This document shows, one piece after another, positions 51,034 to 60,453 of a DNA stretch of 64,000 nt. The translations under genes were made by a program, and so were the position numbers. The stretch is from Sphaerochaeta halotolerans (lineage in GTDB: Bacteria > Spirochaetota > Spirochaetia > Sphaerochaetales > Sphaerochaetaceae). The stretch lies in assembly GCF_003429665.1 (NCBI RefSeq), contig NZ_QUWK01000009.1:62001-126000 (forward strand), in the 5' to 3' direction. The notes beneath the pieces are model-generated. The model was given only the letters and a program-made list of their open reading frames with translations. It did no database searches and was not told the origin of the DNA. Each line of letters starts with the position of its first letter. Positions within the stretch are counted from its first letter, which is position 1.

Positions 51034-52451
51034 TCCTCGGTGTAGAAATAGGTCTTTGGTTTGATGAATGCACGTTTCTTGGCAATGATCATATAGGAGA
51101 TGATTGAAGCGAGCAAGTAGACTCCGCTGATTACAATTGCCCAACCAAACAAAGCGGGGTTGTTCTTGGTAACACTGAATGCCGGTAGATTGATGCTCAA
51201 AATGATGGGAATAGCCAGAATGAAGACAATTCCTACCGAATAGAGGTAATCAGTGGCAACTGGTGTCTCAAACTCCTTGTCGACCACACGCAGCAGTGCC
51301 AGCCCGGTGGGGAGCGTTCCTGTTGCTGAACCGTAGATGACCAACATCCTGAAGAATTGATGGTCATCATAGAGCCGTGAACAGTACCAGGGTAGAATGA
51401 CCATGGTGATGAAGAGTCCTACCAGGGTAAGGATAAGGATAGGGATCCAATATCCCTGTACAGCAACCAAGCTGATCGCACCAAGTGAAGATGCAACGGT
51501 CAAGTCGACAGAGAGGCCGCTTAAGCGGTTACATGTTGCGTTGTCGATGGTGGTCTCGACCTTGAACAGCTTCATGAGCATCTTGACGCCCAGTGCGCTG
51601 AATGAGCTGAATACAAAATTGATACCCCACAAACTATCTGCGAGTTCATTGCCCAAAGGACCTATAAGCCCAAGAAGGGCAGATAGCCCGGTAAGAAAGG
51701 ACCAGCTTATCAGGTAGGTCACCATGACCAATGCAATGTGATAGGTCGTGGAGTCCATGGACTCTCCATCAGTGGAGAGGTAGGACCCGATAGGACGTTC
51801 ATGTTCTGCTCTGCTGAAAAAACCGGTTCTCACACTTCTTTCATTGATGTTTTTTGCCTGTTCTGCACCAATCCAACCACGCTTGAGCCCTTGGTTGATC
51901 AAAATCACCCCTCCAAAACTTCCCATTAGGAATCCGATAGCTGCCATGGTGAGACCCACTGAGGAGCCTCCCCTGAATCCCATAGCTTCCCAACCGATTC
52001 CAATCGAATAAGACTGTCCAGGTCCCAGTTCGAATCCTAGAGGGAGAGTGAAACCAAATGCTGGAAACAGGTCTGGTTTGAACGTAGAGATAATCAAGGC
52101 GGTAGCAATGAGACCAAAGAAGCATTGCAGGCCATACTGCCCCAAGACAGCAGTCACATTGGCAGCAATGGTTCGTTTTCCCCTTCCTTCCGTATGCGCT
52201 TTTGGAGTGACCCTGAGTAGCATGGAGATAAAGCTGATATTCAGCAAGTGGTAGACAATTTCTCCCAGAAAATCATTTCTCAAGCCCCATAGAGGAGCAA
52301 TGAAGTTGTAGAAAACCAGGAGCATGATACCTGAGAGTATGGATACGGGGATGAGAAATTTTTGGAAGAACCGTACCCGAGCACGAATAAGTGCTGCAAG
52401 CAGGAGTGAGACTGAGATGATTCCGATATGGAAAAAGAAGTTCCAGTTCAT
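51030..52451 (-). CDS. GltS-type sodium:glutamate symporter
   Basis: 473 residues, about twelve membrane helices, two inverted halves. PLGFELGPGQSYSIGIGWE with MGFRGGSSVGLTMAAIGFLM, and YGSATGTLPTGLALLRVVD, hold the GltS glycine-rich re-entrant loops. Likely takes up glutamate or a related acid with Na+. The ATG overlaps the stop of the acyltransferase gene (ATGA). Confidence 0.85.
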   Translation of the reverse strand: MNWNFFFHIGIISVSLLLAALIRARVRFFQKFLIPVSILSGIMLLVFYNFIAPLWGLRNDFLGEIVYHLLNISFISMLLRVTPKAHTEGRGKRTIAANVTAVLGQYGLQCFFGLIATALIISTFKPDLFPAFGFTLPLGFELGPGQSYSIGIGWEAMGFRGGSSVGLTMAAIGFLMGSFGGVILINQGLKRGWIGAEQAKNINERSVRTGFFSRAEHERPIGSYLSTDGESMDSTTYHIALVMVTYLISWSFLTGLSALLGLIGPLGNELADSLWGINFVFSSFSALGVKMLMKLFKVETTIDNATCNRLSGLSVDLTVASSLGAISLVAVQGYWIPILILTLVGLFITMVILPWYCSRLYDDHQFFRMLVIYGSATGTLPTGLALLRVVDKEFETPVATDYLYSVGIVFILAIPIILSINLPAFSVTKNNPALFGWAIVISGVYLLASIISYMIIAKKRAFIKPKTYFYTED

Positions 52452-53758
52452 GAGATAGCCCCCTTCTGGGTCAGTTTATCGCGCTGGTACGCTTCCACAT
52501 ATTTAAGGATGCAACCTCGTTTGTGAATACGTATCCTGTATAACGTATGGTGGTGATAGAGTTCTACCGTATTTTTCGCGTTGATTATCATAGATTGGAT
52601 ATCTGCAAAGGCCATCAGATATTCTTTCCCACTCCTTTCCTTGAGACGTATCCCATCTTGCTCCAGTGAAAGGGTGAAATCCTTTGAGAGCCGCTTAAGA
52701 TGCCTCTCGTCAGCGGTCTGGAATAGAACTCCTTTGTCGGGAGGGAATACCAACTGCGTTCCTTCGCTTGAAGCACTGTACTCCCTCTCCCAGGAGTGCC
52801 ATGCAGCAATATCCTCGAAACTGGTCTTACCCTGTATTGTATGCAGCTTGTCATGACTATCCAGCTCCATGGTGAGCGAACAATGCGTACAGGTAATCTG
52901 GTTTCCCTTGGAATGAATGGTGCTCGTTGCATGGCAGTCAGGGCAAAGGTAGAGTATTTTCTCAACGCCCTCAACTGCTCTTTTGGAACTATAGTCAAAC
53001 TGCATTTCATCCTGCCAAGAGCGATAGCTATAGTACAGTTTCTCTTTTATGAACTCGTAAAGTTCATGAACTGAGAGTTGATCGATTACATCAGTATGAA
53101 CAGGGGGAAGTACCCTGAGGATTGCAGATCCTTTTCTTTTCTTTTCTGCCCAACGGGGTTGCAAACCATACACTCCTTCCAGATTGATGAGCACAATGGG
53201 GACCTTGAAGATCTTCACCAGTTTGGCTATCGCCTCATCAAATCCGGCCGGCTCGCCATCCCAGGTACGCGTTCCTTCGGGGAAGATACCGACGATGTCT
53301 CCCTGTTTCAGAGATTCGGAAATTGCCCTAATCGTGAATAAATCGCTCCTGCCTTGTTGCTTTGCAATGGCTCCAATCCATTTTTCCATCATGCTTCTCA
53401 TTCCCCTCATCTTGAAGAGATACGCACCAGCTACCCACCGTATGTGAACGGGGGAGGCTGAGGAGATGAAAAATGGATCGAACGTATGAGCATGGTTTGC
53501 CATAACCAAAAACGGAGGTTTAAGTTCTGACAAATATTCCATTCCAACAACTTGGATATTATTACGCTTTAAAATCATGGCCCCATACGTTGGTTGGGCC
53601 AAGCGGATAAAAAGTGGTTTTTTCGACACTTGCTTCCTCTTTGTAAAACAATACCTTATGAGAGGTGTTCTTGTCCACCATGAATTTATGAAGAAACTAT
53701 GAAGTATAGTCAGCAGCAGTAACATAAGGAATATTCCATCAGTGTTTAAGAAACGCAT
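52448..53758 (-). CDS. PlsC-type acyltransferase with C-terminal zinc ribbon
   Basis: 436 residues. One N-terminal membrane helix, then the acyltransferase domain with catalytic NHAHTFD (HxxxxD) and GIFPEGTR. After about residue 270 come CPDC and CTHC, a zinc-ribbon-like pair, and a C-terminal domain of unknown role; the extension is absent from standard 1-acyl-glycerol-phosphate acyltransferases. Likely acylates a lysophospholipid at the inner membrane. The ATG at 53758 is chosen because the longer frame would cross the divergent lacI start; no Shine-Dalgarno is seen. Confidence 0.82.
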   Translation of the reverse strand: MRFLNTDGIFLMLLLLTILHSFFINSWWTRTPLIRYCFTKRKQVSKKPLFIRLAQPTYGAMILKRNNIQVVGMEYLSELKPPFLVMANHAHTFDPFFISSASPVHIRWVAGAYLFKMRGMRSMMEKWIGAIAKQQGRSDLFTIRAISESLKQGDIVGIFPEGTRTWDGEPAGFDEAIAKLVKIFKVPIVLINLEGVYGLQPRWAEKKRKGSAILRVLPPVHTDVIDQLSVHELYEFIKEKLYYSYRSWQDEMQFDYSSKRAVEGVEKILYLCPDCHATSTIHSKGNQITCTHCSLTMELDSHDKLHTIQGKTSFEDIAAWHSWEREYSASSEGTQLVFPPDKGVLFQTADERHLKRLSKDFTLSLEQDGIRLKERSGKEYLMAFADIQSMIINAKNTVELYHHHTLYRIRIHKRGCILKYVEAYQRDKLTQKGAIS

Positions 53759-53836
53759 ACGATACAGCAACGGTTTTTCTTGCAATGCATGCTTAATACT
53801 GTTTAATATTGAAATATTGATAAGAGAGGCAGATGT

Positions 53837-54898
53837 ATGAGAAGAAAAACCGTGACATTGCAGGACATCGCTGAAAAAGTGGGACTCTCGACAGCAAGTG
53901 TTTCCATGATTCTTGCAGGGAAAAGCCTCTCGCGATTCCCTGATGAGACAATCGATGCTGTCTATCATGTGAGCAAGGAGCTTGGTTATGTAAGCAAGCG
54001 GTCAAAGAAAGATAGACGTATTTTGCTCATAGTGTGTCCCTCGGTAATAAATCCTTACTTTGCCACGCTCATCCAGGGAATGGAGCAAGAGGCCCATGTG
54101 CAAGGGCTGGGAACCATGCTCTGTACCACCTACTGGGATACAGAGAAGGAGAAGCGGGTGTGCGAATTTGCAAAAGAGCCTACAGTTGGGGGAGTGGTTT
54201 TTGCCATGATTCCCCAGCAACCTGAATTGGTACGAGAGTTGAGTACCACTGTTCCCGTGGTAGCCGTGGGTGACAAACAGAATGAGCTTGGTTTGGATAC
54301 GGTGGATGTCAACAACTACAATGCTGGAATCCTGGTTGCTCAGCATCTCCTAGAATTGGGGCATCGAAAAATTGCCTACCTTTGTACCAGTCTTAACAGT
54401 GAGCATAGTGCACGAGTTCGGCGTTATGAAGGGTTGAAAGCTCAGATTAAGCAAGCCGGAGGAGAAGCGGAACTTACTCTTCTTACACGCGAAATCCCGT
54501 CTCTTACTGAATTGAATACCATCGATATTGAACATGAAACCGGCTACATGCTTGCGCAACGCTGCATTGCTGAGGCTCCAGAAGTAACCGCAATGGTTGC
54601 AATTAACGACATGGTGGCCTATGGGGTTATGGATGCAATCAATGATGGAGGATACTCGATTCCAGCTGATTACAGCGTCTGTGGGTTCGACAACATCTAT
54701 CCATCCTCATTCGGTGGGGTGGGTTTGACCAGCGTGGAACATTTCATCGTACAAGGCGGAAGGAGTGCCGTGCGACTGGTTTGTGAAAAAATGAGCAAGA
54801 AACCATCCCGTGTAATTGAGGGGAGTGGGGTTACCAGAATTGAGTACCACAATCGCTTGATTGTTCGCTCATCTACTGGTGTCCCAAAATCTAAGTAG
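53837..54898 (+). CDS. LacI-family transcriptional regulator
   Basis: 353 residues. Helix-turn-helix TLQDIAEKVGLSTASVSMIL, the rest a sugar-binding-type domain (INPYFATLIQGMEQEA; VDVNNYNAGILVAQHLLELG; VCGFDNIYPSSFGGVGLTSV). Divergent from the acyltransferase, followed 58 bases later by an MFS transporter that it may control. A promoter TTGCAA-18-TAATAT lies upstream. Effector unknown. Confidence 0.9.
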   Translation: MRRKTVTLQDIAEKVGLSTASVSMILAGKSLSRFPDETIDAVYHVSKELGYVSKRSKKDRRILLIVCPSVINPYFATLIQGMEQEAHVQGLGTMLCTTYWDTEKEKRVCEFAKEPTVGGVVFAMIPQQPELVRELSTTVPVVAVGDKQNELGLDTVDVNNYNAGILVAQHLLELGHRKIAYLCTSLNSEHSARVRRYEGLKAQIKQAGGEAELTLLTREIPSLTELNTIDIEHETGYMLAQRCIAEAPEVTAMVAINDMVAYGVMDAINDGGYSIPADYSVCGFDNIYPSSFGGVGLTSVEHFIVQGGRSAVRLVCEKMSKKPSRVIEGSGVTRIEYHNRLIVRSSTGVPKSK

Positions 54899-54907
54899 TA
54901 TACTGGT

Positions 54908-54936
54908 TTGACAGGTAACGCTTTTAAGGGTATGTC
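54908..54936 (+). promoter_or_regulatory. Promoter of MFS gene with possible LacI half-site
   Basis: TTGACA (54908-54913), 17 bases, TATGTC (54931-54936). The spacer holds GGTAACGCTTTTA, a half-match to LacI-type TAACGC sites. Confidence 0.5.
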
Positions 54937-54956
54937 TCACTAGGGAGAGTAAACAG

Positions 54957-56198
54957 ATGGCAAAGACGGGATTTGAGCGAAACTTGCAGTACGCCAAGTT
55001 TAGTGCCTATGGATTCTTAAAGAATCTGCGATTCTATGAACCCTTCCTGCTGCTGATCTTCTTGGACAAGGGCCTGTCCTACATGGAAATCGGTACTCTG
55101 TATGCGGTGAGAGAGGTGTCGATCAACATCATGGAGGTCCCATCCGGGGTTTTTGCTGACAGCTTGGGTAGGCGGTTGACCATGGTTTTCTCTTTTCTGG
55201 CCTATATTTTCAGTTTCATCGTCTTTTTTGTTGCACAAGAGTTTGCCATCCTGCTTATAGCTATGGTTTTCTATGCCTTTGGTGATGCGTTTAGAACGGG
55301 CACCCACAAGGCAATGATTTTCGACTATCTCAGAATGAAAGGTTGGGAGAAGCAGAAGACCCACTATTATGGCAGTACGAGGGCCTGGTCACAACGTGGA
55401 TCTGCAATCTCTGCTTTAATTGCCGCTTTCCTGGTCTTTTACAATGGTTCCTATGCCCCCATATTCCTTTTTACCATAATTCCCTATGTTCTGAACCTGT
55501 TTTTAATCCTGAGCTATCCAAAGGATTTGGATGGGCCGAGGCATACAAGTGACAAGCGGATCAGGGATGAGTTTGCTACTGTTTTACGCTCCTTGGTGAA
55601 GACCATGAAGAGTTGGTCCATGGTACGTACCATCTCCAGCCAAGCACTTTTCAGTGGGTACTACAAGGCATTCAAGGACTATCTGCAGCCAATCTTGCAG
55701 ACATTCGCGCTCAGCCTTCCTGTTTTGCTTGCATATGAAGACCAAGAACGAACTGCCTTGATCGTGGGAATCGTCTACTCAATCTTGTATGCAACCACTG
55801 CTATTGCTTCCAGCAATTCCGGTAGGTTCTCAGAGCATTTCAGCCAACTGGCATCTCCTTTGAACATCACCTTGGTTGTAGGCATTTCCCTTGGGTTGGT
55901 AAGTGGTCTGTTGCTGCATCTTAGGTATGCTACATTGGCAGTGGTCTTGTATCTGGGAATCTACATTCTTGAAAATTTGAGAAAACCTATGGGCATTCAC
56001 TATGTGAGTGACCAAATGGACCAAGCATCCCTTGCAAGCGCACTTTCAGTGGAGTCTCAGGCTGAGTCCTTTTTTGCTGCAGGTATCGCGCTTCTGTTGG
56101 GGTGGATGAGTACCTTGTTTGGTGTAGGGCTCGGCATCATGGTGGTTTCTGGAATTTGCCTGCTCTTTGGACTGATAGTAAGACTGCCTACTCGGTAG
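54957..56198 (+). CDS. MFS transporter
   Basis: 413 residues, twelve predicted membrane helices. The loop between helices 2 and 3 has the MFS motif A variant GVFADSLGRRLTM. Cargo unknown; the adjacent LacI regulator suggests a sugar or nucleoside-like compound, but drug efflux is possible. GGGAG precedes the ATG. Its end overlaps the convergent PII-like gene by 11 bases. Confidence 0.87.
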   Translation: MAKTGFERNLQYAKFSAYGFLKNLRFYEPFLLLIFLDKGLSYMEIGTLYAVREVSINIMEVPSGVFADSLGRRLTMVFSFLAYIFSFIVFFVAQEFAILLIAMVFYAFGDAFRTGTHKAMIFDYLRMKGWEKQKTHYYGSTRAWSQRGSAISALIAAFLVFYNGSYAPIFLFTIIPYVLNLFLILSYPKDLDGPRHTSDKRIRDEFATVLRSLVKTMKSWSMVRTISSQALFSGYYKAFKDYLQPILQTFALSLPVLLAYEDQERTALIVGIVYSILYATTAIASSNSGRFSEHFSQLASPLNITLVVGISLGLVSGLLLHLRYATLAVVLYLGIYILENLRKPMGIHYVSDQMDQASLASALSVESQAESFFAAGIALLLGWMSTLFGVGLGIMVVSGICLLFGLIVRLPTR

Positions 56199-56508
56199 AG
56201 CCTCCAAAAGCTATAAATCGCTCTACATCGATACAAAATGCAATGCCAGAGCCAGGCTCAGTAAGCAAAGGGAGGTTCTTGATTGTCTCCAACACTTTCC
56301 CTGTCAACCCCGATCCGACAAGAATGAGTAACATGTCTTTCTCAGGGACCAGTGGGAGGCCAAAGAACTTCACATCCTCTTCCTTTCCAGTTCCCCGTGC
56401 AGGGAGAATGGTACCGCCTGTAGCTCCGGCTTTACGGGCGACATCCATGACTGTTTCTGCCATACCTTTGTTTACAATACAAGTGATTAGGGTGTGGGGT
56501 GTTTCCAT
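56188..56508 (-). CDS. PII-like protein
   Basis: 106 residues, PII-type ferredoxin-like pattern: LITCIVNKGMAETVMDVARK, then GATGGTILPARGTG, GLPLVPEKDMLLILV, and PGSGIAFCIDVERFIAF. The GTGK loop may bind nucleotide. AGGAGG lies seven bases before the ATG at 56508. Second such protein in the window; no partner transporter is adjacent on its strand. Function unknown. Confidence 0.72.
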   Translation of the reverse strand: METPHTLITCIVNKGMAETVMDVARKAGATGGTILPARGTGKEEDVKFFGLPLVPEKDMLLILVGSGLTGKVLETIKNLPLLTEPGSGIAFCIDVERFIAFGGSTE

Positions 56509-56543
56509 CGGGTGCCTCCTTGTATTCCAAGTATCAATCATAC

Positions 56544-56703
56544 AATGAAAGGTATCAATACCCCAGGGCAAGCCCTGGACTCAGGAGGCGTTGCCTCCTT
56601 TTCGTTTACCCCAAGGGACGGGGTATCTCACCTTGCTATCCCGGCACTTGCTCCAGAAAGGAATCATCATGCTGATTCCTTTCCTCTCGCTCCGTTGGGG
56701 AAT
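56544..56703 (+). repeat. Dispersed ~160-bp repeat, copy A
   Basis: Matches copy B (47145-47301, opposite strand). Contains successive hairpins: CCAGGGC-AA-GCCCTGG, AGGAGGC-GTT-GCCTCCT, TACCCC...GGGGTA and an 11-bp perfect stem GAAAGGAATCA...TGATTCCTTTC. A frame starting ATG at 56546 runs through it (MKGINTPGQALDSGGVASF) and on to 56799, but lacks a Shine-Dalgarno. Confidence 0.8.
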
Positions 56704-56816
56704 AAAAAAGAACTATGGGAAAGGGCTTGCCTTTCAGCCAAGAAATCCAAAAAGATTTCCACTGTGACAGTATATGTCTCTCCAAGGGAGTTATGCTAAC
56801 GTTGTAGGAGGCTCTT

Positions 56817-57077
56817 ATGAAAACTTGGAGAGATGACCAGATAGAGCTTACGAGAGAAATCATTGAGAATGTGGACATTGTCGCTTTTACGTTCTCCCTT
56901 ATCGGGAAAAACAAGGGTTGTTATCTTGACCACCTGGACGGAAGGTTTGGATACATTACCATGGAAGATGCTCTGGCATATCGTTATCGTGTTTTCAATT
57001 ATGAAAGTGATGTTCTTGAAGGGGAGTATGACACCCTTGATGCATTGATTGATAACGGATGGAAGGTAAGTACATGA
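56817..57077 (+). CDS. Small uncharacterised protein
   Basis: 86 residues, acidic, soluble, no cysteine motif: DQIELTREIIENVDIVAFTF, then YLDHLDGRFGYITMEDALAY and a GEYDTLDALIDNGWK tail. Not recognised. GTAGGAGG is seven bases before the ATG, and the stop overlaps the next start (ATGA), so this is a real two-gene unit. Tyr- and Asp-rich pattern gives no function. Confidence 0.7.
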   Translation: MKTWRDDQIELTREIIENVDIVAFTFSLIGKNKGCYLDHLDGRFGYITMEDALAYRYRVFNYESDVLEGEYDTLDALIDNGWKVST

Positions 57078-57460
57078 AGAGAAAAAGATCACCCTATATT
57101 CCCTTTGTTTCTGAGAAGTATTCACCTGATTATGTAGAGCTTGCACACAAGGCTACTTTTGCCAATGAAAGTCAGATTCTGGAAAGTGATAGCTGCACTT
57201 GTTTCTATTGTGGCCATACATTCAATCCAAAGGATGAGGAAAGGCTGTACTGGATTACAGAGAGTGCGGGGAGAGAGAAAACCTTGCAGTGTCCCATGTG
57301 TGGCATTGATTGTTTGATAGGGAATGCCTCTGGGTTTCCGATTCACGACCCTGAGTTCATTACAATCTGCACAGAGTCTTGGTTTGGGGGTATCAGCAGA
57401 ATCAGTGATGGGCTCACGGTAGAGAGGCTTGCCTTGGCAGATATCCTTTTGGATGACTGA
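57074..57460 (+). CDS. Small zinc-ribbon protein of unknown function
   Basis: 128 residues. CTCFYC (Cys41, 43, 46) and CPMCGIDC (Cys73, 76, 80) form a treble-clef/zinc-ribbon pair around a GREKTLQCPMCGIDCLIG core found in uncharacterised cytoplasmic bacterial proteins. The remainder has ITICTESWFGGISRISDG. Coupled to the preceding small gene; the pair is followed by a strong terminator. Partner of the upstream protein by inference only. Confidence 0.72.
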   Translation: MKRKRSPYIPFVSEKYSPDYVELAHKATFANESQILESDSCTCFYCGHTFNPKDEERLYWITESAGREKTLQCPMCGIDCLIGNASGFPIHDPEFITICTESWFGGISRISDGLTVERLALADILLDD

Positions 57461-57497
57461 AAACCCCTGAGGCCGAGACAAGCCAAAGGGGTTTTCC
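57460..57497. terminator. Bidirectional rho-independent terminator
   Basis: AAAACCCCT (57460-57468) pairs perfectly with AGGGGTTTT (57487-57495), with an inner GGC/GCC. It overlaps the end of the zinc-ribbon gene and serves the convergent sugar ABC operon too. Confidence 0.8.
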
Positions 57498-57518
57498 AGA
57501 AGCAGGAACGATGAAAAA

Positions 57519-58706
57519 TCAAGCCACTTTAGAAGACCTTGATTTCGAATACAGGTCGAATGCAACAGCTGAAAGCAAGATAAAACCCTTGATTGTTTGC
57601 TGCCAGTCAGTGCTGATACCTATGATGGACATTCCATTATTCAGTACTCCAATGAATAGCCCTCCTACTACAGCTCCAATTACTGTCCCGACCCCTCCTG
57701 AGACAGCGGAACCACCGACATAACAAGCGGCAATGGCATCCATCTCAAAGTTCTGCCCGGCCTTTGGAGTGGCGGAGTTGAGGCGCGCGGTAAATACCAT
57801 CGCTGCTACCGTAGCCAGAATCGCCATATTGGTGTAGATCCAAAACATCACCCATTTGACCTTGACTCCCGACAACTCAGCGGCTTTCCTGTTTCCTCCG
57901 AGGGCATAAATATAACGACCTTGCACAGTCTTGGATGCGACAAACTGGTACCCTACGACGAGGACGCCCAGCAGGATCAAGACATTGGGAAATCCTTTGT
58001 AGACGGCGAACACGATGGTGAAAGCCGCAAGAACTGCAGCTATGAAGATTACCTTCACGAGCCAGATTCCCGTAGGAAGCAAATCAAAGGCATACTCCTT
58101 CTGTTTTTTTCGCTTTTGAATTTCACTGAAGGTAATTAGCGCTACAATCAGGAACCCGATCAATAAGGTGAAAACATGAAGATGTACAGCCCCTATCGTA
58201 GCTCCCCCAAATGGATCAGGAATGTACCCGGACGAAATCATTTGGAACTCCTCGGGGAACGGAGCTTTTGTCTGTCCTTTCATAATGACCTGTCCCAAAC
58301 CGCGAAAAATCAACATGCCGGCTAACGTTGCAATGAACGGAGGGACATTCACGAAAGCAATCCAGAATCCTTGCCACATCCCAATCAATGTTCCGCATAG
58401 CAACGCAAGGAATATCGATAAATACGGGTTCCACTGAAGGTCTACCATCATCACACCGCATAGGGCACCAATGAAACAGACCATGGATCCTACAGAAAGG
58501 TCGATGTTTCCCGTCAACGTACACAGCAACATACCAACAGCAAGAATCAGGACATAGCTGTTCTGAAGCACCAAATTCGTCAAATTTACCGGTCTGAAAA
58601 AGATACCGTCCGTCAAGAGACCAAAAGCAACCATCGCCACAGCCAAGGCGATGACCATCATGTACTGCCTTATATTCTTTTTCAAGATTGCAATTAAGCC
58701 ACTCAT
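57519..58706 (-). CDS. Sugar ABC transporter permease (GguB/MmsB/XylH-like)
   Basis: 395 residues, about ten membrane helices. LLCTLTGNIDLSVGSMVCFI and FIATLAGMLIFRGLGQVIMKG are typical of the RbsC/XylH permease family, with the C-terminal YVGGSAVSGGVGTVIGAVVG; the cytoplasmic KRKKQK insertion near residue 200 is that of the multiple-monosaccharide subgroup. The ATG at 58706 has AAGGAG six bases upstream. Third gene of the binding protein - ATPase - permease operon. Confidence 0.9.
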   Translation of the reverse strand: MSGLIAILKKNIRQYMMVIALAVAMVAFGLLTDGIFFRPVNLTNLVLQNSYVLILAVGMLLCTLTGNIDLSVGSMVCFIGALCGVMMVDLQWNPYLSIFLALLCGTLIGMWQGFWIAFVNVPPFIATLAGMLIFRGLGQVIMKGQTKAPFPEEFQMISSGYIPDPFGGATIGAVHLHVFTLLIGFLIVALITFSEIQKRKKQKEYAFDLLPTGIWLVKVIFIAAVLAAFTIVFAVYKGFPNVLILLGVLVVGYQFVASKTVQGRYIYALGGNRKAAELSGVKVKWVMFWIYTNMAILATVAAMVFTARLNSATPKAGQNFEMDAIAACYVGGSAVSGGVGTVIGAVVGGLFIGVLNNGMSIIGISTDWQQTIKGFILLSAVAFDLYSKSRSSKVA

Positions 58707-58785
58707 CCCATACTCCTTATCATATGCACTCATTCAATTCATTATCGGATCCTATGCTACAACATCGCCGGGTGAACAGCGTGTC

Positions 58786-60333
58786 TCAATTATTCAGAAT
58801 ATTGCGCATGATTTCCTCCTGGGTTGCAGTCTCCCCGGATAATTCTGCAGTGATTTTGCCCTCACTCATTACATAAATTCTATCACTCATTCCAATAATC
58901 TCCGGCATCTCACTGGAAATCAGGATGCATGCCAACCCTTGGGCAGCAAGTGAGTTGATGATTGTATAGATCTCATGCTTCGTCCCAACATCAATACCAC
59001 GGGTAGGTTCATCAAGAATCAGGACCCTTGGATCTGTGAATAACCATTTTGACAGTACAACCTTCTGCTGATTACCTCCTGATAGATTTCCTGTCTGCTG
59101 GAGAATCGTCGGCGTCTTTGTATTGAGCCGCTTGCAGAACTCTTCTGCCACGATATTCTCCTCGTGCTCATTGATTACAGAAGCCTTGGAAATTTTCTTC
59201 AGCTTGGCAAGCGTAGTATTTTCCTTGATATTCTGGATTAGTATCAAGCCAAATTCCTTTCGGTCCTCAGGTACATAGGCAACACCGTGTGCAATAGCTT
59301 TGGGAATCGTACTGATGTCGACATCTTTACCTTCAAGTAATGTTCTTCCGGTGATATTCTCCCCATATGCGTGGCCGAACACACTCATGGCGAGTTCGGT
59401 ACGTCCTGCACCAACCAGACCGGCCAAACCCACAACCTCCCCTACGCGAACTTGGATGTTTACACCATCAAGTTTTTTCCGTTCTGGATTGTCGGGATTT
59501 TGGACTGTCCAGTCCTTAATCTCAAACAGGACATCCCCTATGGGATTATCTCTTTTGGGAAACATATCGGTTATCTCCCGTCCTACCATCCCTTTGATGA
59601 TTCGCTCTTCACTAATTGATACAGGGGTATCCTTTTTACGTTCCACATCGAGCGTTTCAATTGTTTTACCGTCCCGCAGTATCGTTATGGAATCGGCAAC
59701 AGCAGCAACCTCATTAAGTTTATGAGAGATCAACACAGAAGAGATGTTGTCCTTGTCACGCAGTTCCTTGAGGATATCGAGTAGATGCTGGCTATCTCTT
59801 TCATTGAGTGCACTCGTAGGCTCATCAAGAATCAGCAACTTGGCGTGTTTAGCCAGAGCCTTGGCAATCTCAACCATCTGTTGCTTGCCCACCCCCAGCT
59901 TGTTCACGGGGATGTTGGGATTCTCGTGGAGTCCGATTCGTTCCATATACTTCAATGCATCTTCACGCGTCTTGTCCCAGTTGATGATATTGAATTTTGC
60001 CCGTTCGTCACCAATGAACATATTTTCAGCTATGGAAAGATAGGGGCTCAACGCTAATTCCTGATGGATGATGACAATACCCGCTTGTTCACTCTGCCTA
60101 ATGCTGGAGAACGTGCAGTGCTTGCCCTCGAACAAGATATCTCCTTCATAGGTTCCATGTGGATACACCCCTGAGAGAACTTTCATCAATGTCGACTTTC
60201 CTGCTCCGTTCTCACCAACCAAAGCGTGAATTTCATGTGTCTTTACATCCAGGCTGACGTCGTCAAGCGCTTTTACACCTGGGAAAACCTTGGTGATATG
60301 CTTCATCGACAGCAGAATAGAATTGTTTGGCAT
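58786..60333 (-). CDS. Sugar ABC transporter ATPase, two-domain (GguA/MmsA/XylG-like)
   Basis: 515 residues, two fused ATP-binding cassettes. The first has Walker A GENGAGKST, signature LGVGKQQMVEIAKAL and Walker B LLILDEPTSALN. The second has the degenerate GLVGAGRTELAMSVFG P-loop, signature LSGGNQQKVVLSKWL and VLILDEPTRGIDVG. Energises monosaccharide import. The ATG at 60333 has GGGGAG seven bases upstream. Confidence 0.93.
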   Translation of the reverse strand: MPNNSILLSMKHITKVFPGVKALDDVSLDVKTHEIHALVGENGAGKSTLMKVLSGVYPHGTYEGDILFEGKHCTFSSIRQSEQAGIVIIHQELALSPYLSIAENMFIGDERAKFNIINWDKTREDALKYMERIGLHENPNIPVNKLGVGKQQMVEIAKALAKHAKLLILDEPTSALNERDSQHLLDILKELRDKDNISSVLISHKLNEVAAVADSITILRDGKTIETLDVERKKDTPVSISEERIIKGMVGREITDMFPKRDNPIGDVLFEIKDWTVQNPDNPERKKLDGVNIQVRVGEVVGLAGLVGAGRTELAMSVFGHAYGENITGRTLLEGKDVDISTIPKAIAHGVAYVPEDRKEFGLILIQNIKENTTLAKLKKISKASVINEHEENIVAEEFCKRLNTKTPTILQQTGNLSGGNQQKVVLSKWLFTDPRVLILDEPTRGIDVGTKHEIYTIINSLAAQGLACILISSEMPEIIGMSDRIYVMSEGKITAELSGETATQEEIMRNILNN

Positions 60334-60420
60334 ACATATCTCCCCGCAATATAGACTGGAACCCGATTCCAAATCAGCTACAGGCAGATGGTACCGGGTT
60401 CGCGGTTTTGCGATACAATT

Positions 60421-60442
60421 CCGGCCTCTGTGATGAGGCCGG
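60421..60442 (-). other. Intergenic hairpin after binding-protein gene
   Basis: CCGGCCTC-TGTGAT-GAGGCCGG, an 8-bp perfect stem in the leader between the binding-protein and ATPase genes, without a strong T-run on the minus strand. Probably protects or partly terminates the binding-protein message. Confidence 0.6.
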
Positions 60443-60453
60443 ATACATACATG

